From: Spongilla lacustris
Lineage: Eukaryota > Porifera > Demospongiae > Spongillida > Spongillidae
DNA length: 64,000 nt
Assembly (NCBI GenBank): GCA_949361645.1
Contig: OX442431.1
Coordinates: 3,779,550 to 3,843,549, forward strand
Direction of reading: 5' to 3'
The notes below the pieces were generated by a model that ran no database searches, was not told the DNA's origin, and worked only from the letters and a program-made list of their open reading frames with translations. Of this stretch, positions 1 to 13,050 are shown piece after piece. Position 1 is the first letter of the stretch, and every line of letters starts with the position of its first letter. The position numbers and the translations under genes are program-made.

Positions 1-2340
1 GTTACAGTGTTTAGCTTGTCTTGGTACACAGAGCCTTGTTGCTGTATTTGGATTGTGTTAGCACGCAGCCTTTTTTAAAATGTAGCTTGGCGTAGTACAC
101 AGAGCCTTGTTACTGAATTTAGCTTGTGTTAGCATACTGCCTTGTTACTGTATTTAGCTAGTGCTAGCACACTGCCTTGTTACTGTATTTAGCTTGTTTT
201 GGTACACAGAGCCTTGTTGCTGTATTTGGATTTTGTTAGCATGCAGCCTTTTTTAAAAATGCAGCTTTTCGTGGTACACAGAGCCTTGTTACTGTATTTA
301 GCTTGTGTTAGCACACTGCCTTGTTACTGTATTTAGCTTGTTTTGGTACACAGAGCCTTGTTGCTGTATTTGGATTTTGTTAGCATGCAGCCTTTTTTAA
401 AAATGTAGCTTTTCGTGGTACACAGAGCCTTGTTACTTTATTTAGCTTGTGTTAGCACACTGCCTTGTTACTGTATTTAGCTTGTGTTAGCACCATGCCT
501 TGTTACTGTATTTAGCTTGTGTTAGCACCCTGCCCTACCATGTTACTGCTTTAAAAATGTAGCTTGTCATGTCTTGTCTTGGTACCCAGAGCCGTGTTAC
601 TGTATTTAGCTTGTGTTAGCACACTACCTTGTTACTGTGTTTAGCTTGTGTTAACACCCTGCCTTGTTGCTGTATTGAGCTTGCCTTGGTACCCAGAGCC
701 TTGTTGCTGTATTTAACTTGTGTCAGCACCCTGCCTTGTTATTGTATGTAGCTTGTGTTAGCACCCTGCCTTGTTACTGTGTTTAGCTTGTGTTAACACC
801 CTGCCTTGTTGCTGTATTGAGCTTGCCTTGGTACCCAGAGCCTTGTTGCTGTATTTAACTTGTGTCAGTACCCTGCCTTGTTTTTGTATGTAGCTTGTGT
901 TAGCACCCTGCCTTGTTACTGTATTTAGCTTGTGTTAGCACACTGCCTTGTTACTGTACTTAGCTTGTGTTAGCACACTACCTTGTTACAGTATTTAGCT
1001 TGTCTTGGTACACAGAGCCTTGTTGCTGTATTTGGATTGTGTTAGCACGCAGCCTTTTTAAAAATGTAGCTTGTCGTGATACACAGAGCCTTGTTACTGT
1101 ATTTAGCTTGTGTTAGCACCCTGCCTTGTTACTATATTTAGCTTGTGTTAGCATACTGCCTTATTACTGTATTTAGCTTGTGTTAGCACCCTGCCCTACC
1201 ATGTTACTGTTTTAAAAATGTAGCTTGTCTTGTCTTGTTATGGTACCCAGAGCTTTATGACTGTAATTAGCTTGTGTTAGCACACTGCCCTACCTTGTTA
1301 CTGTTTTATAAAAAGCAGCTTGCCTTGGTACCCAGCACCCTACCTTGTTACTGTATTTAGCTTGTGTTAGCACACTACCTTGCTAATGTATTTGGCTTGT
1401 GTTAGCACACTGCCATGTTACTGTATTTGGCTTGTGTTAGCACACTGCCGTGTTACAGTGTTTAGCTTGTCTTGGTACACAGAGCCTTGTTGCTGTATTT
1501 GGATTGTGTTAGCACGCAGCCTTTTTTAAAATGTAGCTTGGCGTAGTACACAGAGCCTTGTTACTGAATTTAGCTAGTGCTAGCACACTGCCTTGTTACT
1601 GTATTTAGCTTGTTTTGGTACACAGAGCCTTGTTGCTGTATTTGGATTTTGTTAGCATGCAGCCTTTTTTAAAAATGTAGCTTTTCGTGGTACACAGAGC
1701 CTTGTTACTGTATTTAGCTTGTGCTAGCACACTGCCTTGTTACTTTATTTAGCTTGTGTTAGCACACTGCCTTGTTACTGTATTTAGCTTGTGTTAGCAC
1801 CATGCCTTGTTACTGTATTTAGCTTGTGTTAGCACCCTGCCCTACCATGTTACTGCTTTAAAAATGTAGCTTGTCATGTCTTGTCTTGGTACCCAGAGCC
1901 GTGTTACTGTATTTAGCTTGTGTTAGCACACTACCTTGTTACTGTGTTTAGCTTGTGTTAACACCCTGCCTTGTTGCTGTATTGAGCTTGCCTTGGTACC
2001 CAGAGCCTTGTTGCTGTATTTAACTTGTGTCAGCACCCTGCCTTGTTATTGTATGTAGCTTGTGTTAGCACCCTGCCTTGTTACTGTGTTTAGCTTGTGT
2101 TAACACCCTGCCTTGTTGCTGTATTGAGCTTGCCTTGGTACCCAGAGCCTTGTTGCTGTATTTAACTTGTGTCAGCACCCTGCCTCGTTATTGTATGTAG
2201 CTTGTGTTAGCACCCTGCCTTTTTACTGTGTTTAGCTTGTGTTACCACACTACCATGTTACTGTGTTTAGCTTGTGTTAGCACCCTGCCCTGTTGCTGTG
2301 TTGAACTTGTCATGGTACCAAGAGCATTGTTACTGCATTT
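1..2340 (+). repeat. Higher-order duplication within the array
   Basis: The variant order starting at base 1 (GTTACAGTGTTTAGCTTGTC, then CTTGGTACACAGAGCC, then the TTTTTTAAAATG variant) starts again at about 1452 and is followed almost unit for unit to about 2300, with a few units missing. This is a recent block duplication of roughly 0.9 kb with a period of about 1.3-1.45 kb. Confidence 0.8.
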
Positions 2341-3720
2341 AGCTTGTGTTAGCACCCTGCCCTACCATGTTACTGTTTTTTTTTAAAGTAGCTTGCCTTG
2401 GTACCCAGAGCCCTGTTACTGTATTTAGCTTGTGTTAGCACCCTACCTTGTTACTGTATTTAGCTTGTGTTAGCACCCTACCTTGTTACTGTATTTAGCT
2501 TGTGTTAGCACACTGCCTTGTTACTGTATTTAGCTTGTGTTAGCACCCTGCCTGTTACTGTATATAGCTTGTGTTAGCACACTGCCTTGTTACAGTGTTT
2601 AGCTTGTCTTGGTACACAGAGCCTTGTTGCTGTATTTGGATTGTGTTAGCACGCAGCCTTTTTAAAAATGTAGCTTGTCGTGGTACAGAGACTTTTTATT
2701 GTATTTAGCTTGTGTTAGCACACTGCCTTATTACTGTATTTAGCTTGTGTTAGCACCCTGCCCTACCATGTTACTGTTTTAAAAATGTAGCTTGTCATGT
2801 CTCGTGTTGGTACCCAGAGCCTTGTGACTGTATTTAGCTTGTGTTAGCACCATGCCTTGCTACTGTATTTAGCTTGTATTAGCACCCTGGCCTGCCTTGT
2901 TATTGTATTTAGCTTGTGTTAGCACCCTGCCTTGTTACTGTATTTAGCTTGTGTTAGCACGCTACCTTGTTACTGTGTTTAGCTTGTGTTAGCACCATGC
3001 CTTGTTACTGTATTTAGCTTGTATTAGCACCCTGGCCTGCCTTGTTATTGTATTTAGCTTGTGTTAGCACGCTACCTTGTTACTGTGTTTAGCTTGTGTT
3101 AGCACCATGCCTTGTGACTGTATTTAGCTTGTGTTAGCACCATGCCTTGTTACTGTATTTAGCTTGTATTAGCACCCTGGCCTGCCTTGTTATTGTATTT
3201 AGCTTGTGTTAGCACACTACCTTGTTACTGTGTTTAGCTTGTGTTAGCACCATGCCTTGTGACTGTATTTAGCTTGTGTTAGCACCATGCCTTGTTACTG
3301 TATTTAGCTTGTATTAGCACCCTGGCCTGCCTTGTTACTGTATTTAGCTTGTATTAGCACCCTGCCCTACCTTGTTATGTTTTTTTTAAAAGCAGCTTGC
3401 ATTGGTACCCAGAGCCGTGTTACTGTATTTAGCTTGTGTTAGCACCCTGACTTGTTACTGGATTTAGCTTGTGTTAGCACACTACCTTGTTACTGTTATT
3501 AGCTTGTGTTAGTACCCTGCCTTGTTGCTGTATTGAGCTTGCCTTGGTACCCAGAGACTTTTTGCGGAATTGAGCTTGTGTCAGCACCCTGCCTTGTTAT
3601 TGTACTGTATTTAGCTTTTGTTAGCACTCTAACTTGCTATTGTATTTAGCTTGTGCTAACACCCTGCCTTATTACTGTATTTAGCTTGTCTTGGTGCACA
3701 GTGCCTTGTTACTGTGTTAG
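1..3720 (+). repeat. 35-bp minisatellite array, left arm
   Basis: About a hundred imperfect copies of a 35-bp unit (TTGTTACTGTATTTAGCTTG followed by TGTTAGCACACTGCC) run head to tail. Variants carry CTTGGTACCCAGAGCC or TTTTTTAAAAATGTAGC segments, and these are interspersed in a higher-order pattern. Copies decay towards 3.7 kb. Short ORFs here are repeat translations, not genes. Confidence 0.95.
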
Positions 3721-3944
3721 CAGCCTGCCTTGTTATGGGTGTGAGTAGCTAGACTTGGTATGTAGATTAAGTAACTTGTCTTGGTACACTGCCTTGTTAT
3801 TAGTATTGGTAACCTGTCTTGTTATAGTTTGTAGCTTGTGTGCCTGTTTATAAAATGCACGGGTATCCTGTTTAGGTTCATAAAGCTGTATCTGGTATTA
3901 GTACACTGCCCTGTTACATTCCTTTGTCACCAAACCTTGTTAAA

Positions 3945-4080
3945 ATAGCCCATGTATGTGGACATAGCCCATGTATGTGGACACAGCCCATGTATGTGGA
4001 CGTAGCCCATGTATGTGGACATATAGCCCATGTATGTGGACATAGCCCATGTATGTGGACTTAGCCCATGTATATAGCCC
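3945..4080 (+). repeat. 20-bp tandem repeat at the array junction
   Basis: Seven or so copies of CCCATGTATGTGGACATAG lie in the spacer between the two oppositely oriented arms. The unit is unrelated to the 35-bp unit. Confidence 0.9.
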
Positions 4081-4339
4081 TCCTTCATACATGTATGTAA
4101 ACCTAGTCCACATTCAAACCTGTAAACCTTGTTCATGTATGTAAACCTAGCTCACCTGCATACATTTATTATGTAGGTCATTACAAATATTCATAGTAAT
4201 TGTTCCACAGTGGATGATGAATTTCATTCACAATTGTGACCATCTGTTGTATGCTTGGTCTTAGTGTTTCTTTTGACAGTTCAGCTTCACATACATGTAC
4301 ATGTTTGTAGGTGGGCTAGGTTTACAGGTATGAAGACTG

Positions 4340-7300
4340 CCTAGGTTTACATACTGACAAGGTAGGGTACCAATACAAGCTAACAATGGGTACCAAAACA
4401 AGGTATATAATTTAAGGACCAAGACAAGCTACACAATGTCAGAAAGCAGATTACTAACACAAGCTAAATACAGTAACAAGGTAGGGCTAAATACAGTAAC
4501 CAGACTCTGGGTACCAAGGCAAGCTAACAGAAACAAGGTAGGGCTGGGTGATAACACAAGCTAAATACAGTAATAAGGCAAGGTGCTACCACAGACTACA
4601 TACAGTAACAAGGAATGGTGCTAACACAAGCTAAATACAGTAACAAGGCAGGGTGCTAACACAAGCTAAATACAGGAGCAAGGCAGTGTGCTAACACAAG
4701 CTAAATACAGTAACAATGCTCTGCGTACCAAGACAAGCCAAATACAGTAACAAGGAAGGGTGCTAACACAATTTAAACACAGTAATAAGGCAGGGAGCTA
4801 ACACAAGCTAAATAAAGCAACAAGGCTTTGTGTACCATGACAGGCTAAATACAGTAACAAGGCAGGGTGCTAACACAAGCCAAATACAGTAACAAAGCAT
4901 GGTGATAACACAAGTTAAATACAGTAACAAGGTAATAAGCTAAATCAAGTTCAATACAGTCACAATGCAGGGCTCTAACACAAGCTACATACAGTAATAA
5001 GGCTCTGGGTACAATCACAAGCCACATTTTTAAAACACAGTAACAAGGTAGGGTAGGGTACTAACACAAGCTAAATACAGTAACAAGGCATGGTGCTAAC
5101 ACAAGCTAAATACAGTAACAAAGCTTGGTGCTAACACAAGTTAAATACAATAACAAGGTAGGAAGCTAAATCAAGCTCTATACAGTCACAAGGCAGGGTT
5201 CTAAAACAAGCGAAATACAGTAACAAGGCTCTGGGTACCATGAAAAGCTAAATACAGTGTGCTAATAAAAGCTAAGGCAAGGTGCTACCACAAGCTAAAT
5301 ACAGTTACAAGGCAAGGTGGTACCACAAGCTAAATATAGTAACAAGGCTCTGGGTACCAAGACAAGCTACATTAATAAAAACAGTAATAAGGCTGTGTGC
5401 TAACGAAAGCCAAATACAGCAACAAGGCTCTGCGTACCAAGACAAGCTAAATACTGTAACAAGGCAGTGTGCTAACACAAGCTAAATACAGTAACAAGGC
5501 ATGGTGTTACCACAAGCTGAATACAGTAACAAGGCACGGTGCTACCACAAGTTAAATACAGTAACAAGGCAGTGTGCTAACACAAGCTAAATACTGTAAC
5601 AATGCAGTCTGCTAACACAAGCTAATTACAGTAACAAGGCAAGGTGCTAACACAAGCTCAAAACAGTAACAAGGCATGGTGCTACCACAAGCTAAATACA
5701 GTAACAAGGCAGGGTGCTAACACAAGCTAAATACAGTAAGAAGTCATGGTGCTAACACAAGCTAAATACAGTAACAAGGAAGGGTGCTAACACAAGTTAA
5801 ACACAGTAACAAGGCAGGGTGCTAACACAAGCTAAATACAGCAATGTGGTTCTGTGTACCATGACAGGCTAAATACAGTAACAAGGCAGGGTGCTAACAC
5901 AAGTTAAATACAGTAACAAGGTAATACGCTAAATCAAGTTCATTACAGTCACAAGGCAGGGTTCTAACACAAGCTAAACACAGGTACAAGGCTCTGGGTA
6001 CCATGCCAAGCTACATTAAAAAAAAAAAACACTAACAAGGTAGGGCAGGGAGCGAACACAAGCTAAATACAGTAACAAGGCATGGTGCTAACACAAGCTA
6101 AATACAGTAACAAGGAATGGTGCTAACACAAGCTACATACAGTAACAAGGCTTTGGGTATCAAGACAAACTACATTCTCAATAAGGTAGGGGAGGGTGCT
6201 AACACAAGCTAAATACAGTGGTACTAACATAAGTTAAATACAGTCACATGGCATGGTGCTAACACAATTTAAACTCAGTTACAAGGCAAGGTGCTAACAC
6301 AAGCTAAATACAGTAACAAGGCTCTGTGTACCAAGACATCCTACATTTTTATAAAGGCTGTGTGCTAAAACAATCCAAATACAGCATCAAGGCTCTGTGT
6401 ACGAAGACAGGCTAAATACTGAAACAAGGCAGTGTGCTAACACAAGCTAAATTCAGTAACAAGGCAGGGTGCTATCACAAGCTAAATACAGTAACAAGGC
6501 AGGGTGCTAACACAAGCTAAATACAGTAACAAGGCAGGGTGCTAACACAAACTAAATGCAGGAGCAAGGCATGGTGCTAACACAAGTTAAATACAGTACC
6601 AAGGCAGGGTGCTAAGACAAGGTACATACAGTAACAAGGCAGGGTGCTAACACAAGTTAAATACATTAACAAGGCAGGGTGCTAGGACAAGCTACATGTA
6701 CATACAGTAACAAGGCAGGGTGCTAACACAAGTTAAATACAGTAACAAGGCTCTGGGTACCAAGACAAGCCAAATACAGTAACAAGGCAGGGTGCTAACA
6801 CAAGTTAAACACAGTAATAAGGCAGGGATCTAACACAAGCTAAATACAGCAACAAGGCAGGGTGCTAAGACAAGCTACATACAGTAACAAGTCAGGGTGC
6901 TAACACAAGTTAAATACAGTAACAAGGCTCTGGGTACCAAGACAAGCCAAATACAATAACAAGGCAGGGTGCTAACACAAGTCAAACACAGTAATAAGGC
7001 AGGGATCTAACACAAGCTAAATACAGCAACAAGGCTCTGTGTACCATGACAGGCTAAATACAGTAACAAGGTAGGATGCTAACACAATTGAAATACAGTA
7101 ACAAGGCATGGTGCTAACACTAGCTACATACAGTAACAAGGCATGGTGCTAACACAAGCTAAATACAGCAACAAGGCTCTGTGTACCATGACAGGCTAAA
7201 CACAGTAACAAGGCAGGGTGCTAACACATGCTGGATACAGTAACAAGGCTCTGGGTACCAAGACAAGCCAAGTACAGTAACAAGGCAGGGTGCTAACACA

Positions 7301-9560
7301 AGCTAAATACAGTAACAAGGCTCTGGGTACCAAGACAAGCCAAGTACAGTAACAAGGCAGGGTGCTAACACAAGTTAAACACACTAACAAAGCATGGTGC
7401 TAACACAAGTTAAATACAGTAACAAGGTAGGAAGCTAAATCAAGCTCAATGCAGTCAGAAGGCATGGTTCTAACACAAGCTATATACAGTAACAAGGCTC
7501 TGGGTACCATGCCAAGCTACATTTAAAAAAAACAGTATCAAGGTAGGGCAGGGTGCTAACTCAAACTAAATACAGTAACAAGACATGGTGCTAACACAAC
7601 CTAAATATAGAAACAAGGCATGGTGCTAACACAAGCTAAATACAGTAACAAGGCAGGGTGCTAACACAAGCTAAATACAGTAACAAGGCATGGTGCTAAC
7701 ACAAGCTAAATACTGTAACAAGCTAAATACAGTAACAAGGCATGGTGCTAACACAAGCTAAATACAGTAACAAGGCAGGTGCTAACACAAGCTAAATACA
7801 GTTACAAGGCAGGGTGCTAAAACAAGCTAAATACAGTAACAAAGCTGGGTGTTAACACAGGCTAAATACAGTAACAAGGCAGGGTGCTAGCACAAGCTAA
7901 ATACAGTAACAAGGCAGGGTGCTAACACAAGCTACATACAGTAACAAGGAGGGGTGCTAATACAAGCTAAATACAGTAATAAGGCATGGTACTAACACAA
8001 GCTAAAACAGTAACAAGGCAGGGTGCTAACACAAGCTAAATACACTAACACAGCATGGTGCTAACACAAGTTCAATACAGTAACAAGGTAGGAAGCTAAA
8101 TCAAGCTCAATACCGTCACAAGGCAGGGTTCTAACACAAGCTAAATACAGATACAAGGCTCTGGGTACCATGCCAAGCTACATTTTTGAAAAACAGTAAC
8201 AAGGTAGGGCAGTGAGCTAACACAAGCTAAATACAGTAGCAAGGCAGTGTGCTAACACAAGCTAAATACAGTAACAAGGCATGGTGCTAACACAAGCTAA
8301 ATACTGTAACAAGGCATGGTGCTAACACAAGCTAAATACAGTAACAAGGCAGGGCGCTAACACAAAATAAATGCAGGAGCAAGGCAGTGTGCTAACACAA
8401 GCTAAATACAGTAACAAGGCCTGGTGCTAACACAAGCTAAATACACTAACAAGGCAGGGTGCTAACACAAACTAAATGCAGGAGCAAGGCAGTGTTGTAA
8501 CACAAGCTGAATACAGTAACAACGCTTTGCGTACCAAGACAAGTTAAAAACAGTAACAAGGCAGGGTGCTAAGACCAGCTAAAAATAGTCACAACGCATG
8601 GTGCTAACACAAGCTAAATACCGTAACAAGGCTCTGGGTATTATGACAAGCTAAATACTGTAACAAGGCAGTGTGCTAACACAAGCTAAATGCAGACACA
8701 AGCTAAATACAGTAACAAGGCATGGTGCTAACACAAACTAAATACAGTAACAAGGCAAGGTGCTAACACAAGCTAAATACAGTAACAAGGCAGTGTGCCA
8801 ACACAAGCTAAATACAGTAACAAGGCAAGGTGCTAACACAAGCTAAATACAGTAACAAGGCATGGTGCTAACACAAGCTAAATACAGTAACAAGGCAGTG
8901 TGCCAACACAAGCTAAATACAGTAACAAGGCAGGGTGCTAAGACAAGCTACATACAGTAACGAGGCAGGGCGCTAACACAAGTAAAATACAGTAACAAGG
9001 CTCTGGGTACCAAGGCAAGCTGCTTTAAAAAAAAAACAGTAACAAGGTAGGTCTCTGGGTACCAAAACAAGCCAAATACAGTAACAAGGCAGGGTGCTAA
9101 CACAAGTTAAACACAGTAATAAGGCAGGGATCTAACACAAGCTAAATACAGCAACAAGGCTCTGTGTACCATGACAGGCTAAATACAGTAACAAGGTAGG
9201 ATGCTAACACAAACTAAATACAGTAACAAGGCATGGTGCTTACAGAAGCTAAATACAGTGACAAGGCATGGTGCTGACACAAGCTAAATACAGTAACAAG
9301 GCATGGTACTGACACAACACAAGCTAAATACAGTAAGAAGGAATGGTGCTAACACAAGCTAAATATAGTACCAAGGAATGGTGCTAAGACAAGCTAAATA
9401 CAGTAAAGGCATGGTGCTGACACAAGCTTAATACAGTAGTAAGGCTCTGGGTACCAAGACAAGCTACATTTTCAAAAACAATAACAAGATAAGCTAAATA
9501 CAGTAACAAGGATCTGTGTACCAAGACAATTTAAATGCAGTAACAAGGCAGGGTGCTAAC
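4340..9560 (-). repeat. 35-bp minisatellite array, right (inverted) arm
   Basis: The sequence is the reverse complement of the left-arm unit: CAAGGCAGGGTGCTAACACA followed by AGCTAAATACAGTAA, repeated for about 5.2 kb. The same variants recur in antisense, such as CTCTGGGTACCAAGACAAGC and the A-rich CATTTTTAAAA type. With the left arm it forms a giant inverted pair around a spacer of about 0.6 kb. Degenerate units persist to about 10.1 kb. Confidence 0.95.
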
Positions 9561-10206
9561 ATGCACAAGCTAATTACAGTTCTATCAGGGCTAGCTACGT
9601 AGGATTTGGTGCAGAGGTACTGTAACAAGGTACTGTAACAAAGCAGTGTAGCAATACAAGCTGCACACTTTATGCACCAAGACAGGCCTCACATGCATTT
9701 TATAAACAGGCAGACAAGCTACACACTTTAGCAAGGCAGGTTACCATCAAGACTAGTTTCTGACTGCAATAAGGCAAACTATTAACACAAGCTGCATGCT
9801 GTAAACAAGGTTGGGTGTCCCAAGATAAGGTTCCTACATGAATAACAAGGCAGTGTACCAAGACTAATTGCATGTTTAAAGTAATAAGACAGGCTACATA
9901 CTGGAACAAATGCAGGATAAAAACACAACTTTAGAATAGTTACATAATTTATTATTTATTTACCAAGACAAGACACGCGCACTGCACCTGAGAATAAGGC
10001 ACACTATCCAGGCAAACTACATGCATACTGTAACAAGGTTTGGTAACAAGATGCTAGTGTACCATAACAAGCTGTACACACATGAAAAAGGCAGAATGTA
10101 CCAATGAAGCTACATGACTGTTTTTATTTCGAGGTTGTGATTAATTGATTTTGTTGGATGGACTTCTAATCCTTGAAGTGCTGACAGTGCGTGCCTGGTC
10201 GTGCGT
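9561..10206. other. Decayed fringe of the array
   Basis: Scattered remnants of the AACAAGGC / ACAAGCTACA words are visible but no regular period. No gene is seen. Confidence 0.6.
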
Positions 10207-10355
<149 letters not shown>

Positions 10356-10769
10356 TGCGTTACTACAGCTGTACGGCACTTTAACTCACGTATGATAGAA
10401 TCTGATAAATCAGACGGATCTCGTTTTTAAATGATTCGTTTGTCTCGTCCTTGCTAAATTTGATGCGCACCATACATGATTTCAACTGACCGTACGACGT
10501 AAGGCGATCGTAACGGCAAACCGCAAGATTTGATTTTGCAGAAATCGAGATACTTAGCGTGTACAAGATGTAGCCGAGAAAAGGCAAACGCATCGTGGAC
10601 CGTCGTGCAAAGAGAAGGTGGGGCAGTTTCGTTGCACACGACTCGAGGGTGGGGCTACGTGTCCAAGTTAGGTGGAGGTGTGGCATCCAGATGACATCAT
10701 ATCCAGAATTAATAATTGTGCGCAATGCGCATGCGTACGCGAATTGAAATAGATTCCGTAGCGTACGCT

Positions 10770-11028
10770 GGGTTCTAGTGATGAGAAAATTATGATTATT
10801 TGTTTTTTGTTTCAGAGTTGATATCTTAACATTGCTACACCTCGATGCGGTTAATTGCATGTAGTTATTAAAACTAATTAACCTTGATTAATAAAATTTT
10901 AATTAAAAATATGGATAAAAATTTGCCTAAACCCTTGATGTTTGTGTCAAAATCCTAGATTTTTAGCAACATCTGTTGAAAAGATATTCCAGTTCAAAAG
11001 CGTTGCGTTCTTTCGTGAAGACCCTGTA
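10770..11028. mobile_element. Partial copy of the CAGGGTCTTC TIR element
   Basis: The right end at 11006-11026 (GTTCTTTCGTGAAGACCCTG, followed by TA) matches the right terminal repeat of the complete element at 42481-43196. An internal TTATTAAAACTAATTAACC stretch near 10866 resembles the same element near 42907. No left terminal repeat was found, so the copy is truncated and its left limit is approximate. Confidence 0.6.
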
Positions 11029-11137
11029 TAACCCCTTGTATATGAAATATTATTATACACATATTCTATAGCCATCTACATGTATACATGTATACGAGGA
11101 ATATCAGAGGTCATGTAAGATCGCATAGTACCTGATC

Positions 11138-11512
11138 ATGAAGAACACCAAAACTGTGGGAAAAATTCTAGAACCTAATCCGAACGGGCCATTCAACATT
11201 GTCAAGGTAAGTTATGTCTACAACCTATTCATGTAATGGTCATGTTAACAGGCTTCAGAGATCCAGCTTCTATACTACTTCTAATTAGTCATACATTATT
11301 TGCATGGTCAGAGGTATACTGTACATTTGTAGCAATTTATGTATATAGTTTTTTATATTAATAATTAATGCCTTTCAGGTTGTCACCAGGTTCAGTACTG
11401 CGCAATCCAAAGCAATTGAATATGTCACGTCATCATTTTATGCTCCAGACTCTACTCTTGACTTATTAATTTATTGTAGTTGCTGTGCATGTGTGTGTTT
11501 ATGTATCGGAAA
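11138..11512 (+). CDS. Possible two-exon gene or orphan 5' exons, unrecognised
   Basis: An ATG at 11138 opens a 23-codon exon whose product begins MKNTKTVGKILEPNPNGPF and ends in frame at 11206 before a consensus donor (AAG/GTAAGT). A good acceptor (TAATGCCTTTCAG) at 11378 opens an exon that continues in phase (VVTRFSTAQSKAIEYVTSSF...) and reaches a stop at about 11512. The splice signals and open phase are seen directly. I do not recognise the protein. It could be a short real gene, the first exons of a gene disrupted by the repeats downstream, or chance. Confidence 0.35.
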
Positions 11513-11839
11513 ATAGCGTCATAGAGTGCATACAAGACTGTGAATATGTTAAATGCGTTTTTACACGTCTATCCGCGTCGTGTGCTGGCACACGGTACTA
11601 GCTACGGCAATGAAATTCATGTTTGCTTAGCCGTACGGCTAAACATATTCATCTCAAAGTAATAATTCCGCAGGAATGTGCGGCTGAGGAATGTGGGGCT
11701 AACTTCCACACGGTAGGTTAAAGTACAGGTCGGACAACTCGAGAAGTTCCCCAAAATTGTTCATGAATTATTTTTCAAACCGAATGTTCAGTGCTCAATT
11801 TGATTGCACAGGTTGTACCTATAAAATTTAAACAAATAG

Positions 11840-12135
11840 CACTCGTTTAATCTACATGTGGGACAGTTTCCGAGAAAATGGCCCTTCGCATATAATATAA
11901 TAAAATGTTATAAAAATTCTTCTCGTTTTAATCGCTATATCTTCCGAACGGTAAACGCTATCAATGTGTTATTTCAACACTTCATACTACACCATTTCTC
12001 TATGACTATGGTAAAATACATTTTGGAGTCTTACACTTGCTCCGTGCCAGTATTGCAACGTTCGATACCCCACCGGGTTCAAACCCGGTAGAGAGGTTCA
12101 TTAATTTTTATGTCATCCGTTACGGAGATACAGCG
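11840..12135 (+). mobile_element. Half copy of a foldback MITE (family of 35.66-36.44 kb)
   Basis: Phrases CACTTCATACTACACCATTT, CGATACCCCACCGGGTTCAAA and GTTACGGAGATACAG occur in the same order as in one arm of the foldback element at 35658-36435. Only one arm is obvious here. The region starts near GGGACAGTTTCCGAG. Confidence 0.65.
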
Positions 12136-12439
12136 GTGCAAAGTTGAATCGCGCCGTTGTACGTACGCGAACCGCTTCCATTCACGAAGACATGAATATC
12201 CTGTGGGCTGGGACATTTATAACAACCACTATTACCACTGTGAGCGTAGTCTGGGGACCTGAATTGTTTCCTGCGTTTCGCTTCAAGTTTTAGACGTTGA
12301 CTTGAGCGTATGATTTCGAACGGTGCGAAGACGACAAGATATAAGATCAATCCGACGAAGAAGTTTGAGCAGAGATAATATATATTATCTCTGGTTTGAG
12401 AGCGGTAGCGATCGATGGCAGATAGGCAGACGAGTACAG

Positions 12440-13050
12440 TAGTGGATCCCAGAGTAGACATCTGTGGAGTATGGCAGATAGCTGTGGAGCAGACAGTGGA
12501 GTAACTGCATGTGACCAGTACGCAGAGTGGACCCTACGGCAGACAGCAGTGGAATGAGCACTACAGCAGACGAAACCTAAGGCAGGCAGGCAGCTATGTA
12601 ATGGACCCTATGGCAGAAAATAGGACAGAGGGAAAATTTCATAACTATAGCTATAAACAAAGCCAGGCACAGCTGTGGAATGGATTCCACAGTGGGAATC
12701 CAGAGTGAGTAAACAGCTGTACAGTTGGCAGGCAGATATGTGTGTCCAGAAGACAGTGGAACAACTACCAACAAGTGTGGAGTGGACCATATAGTAGACA
12801 ATACATGTAGGTAGTGGACCTTACGGTAGACATCAACACTGTACTGTATGGAATGGACTCTACTGCAGACATCTATACTGTATTGAGTGGACCCTGCGGC
12901 AGACATCGGAGTGGATCATATGGCAGGCAGACAACTGTAGTGTGGTGGACCATATGGTAGAACCTCACAGCAGTGGACACTAACAGCTGCATGAGAAGCA
13001 GGCAGACAAGTACGTAACTTTGCAAGCAGTTGTGGAGTGCACACTATAGC
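12440..13050 (+). repeat. Degenerate GTGGAGTGGACC / GGCAGACA repeat
   Basis: The words CAGACA, GTGGACC and GGCAG recur every 25-50 bp in imperfect order (for example 12524-12550 and 12880-12960). It grades into the better-ordered satellite that follows. No convincing gene is seen. Confidence 0.7.

Noticed and set aside
12120..12461. 113-codon minus-strand ORF with a hydrophobic segment
   Set aside because: It begins in degenerate satellite and ends in the MITE half copy; no splice sites or family support it.
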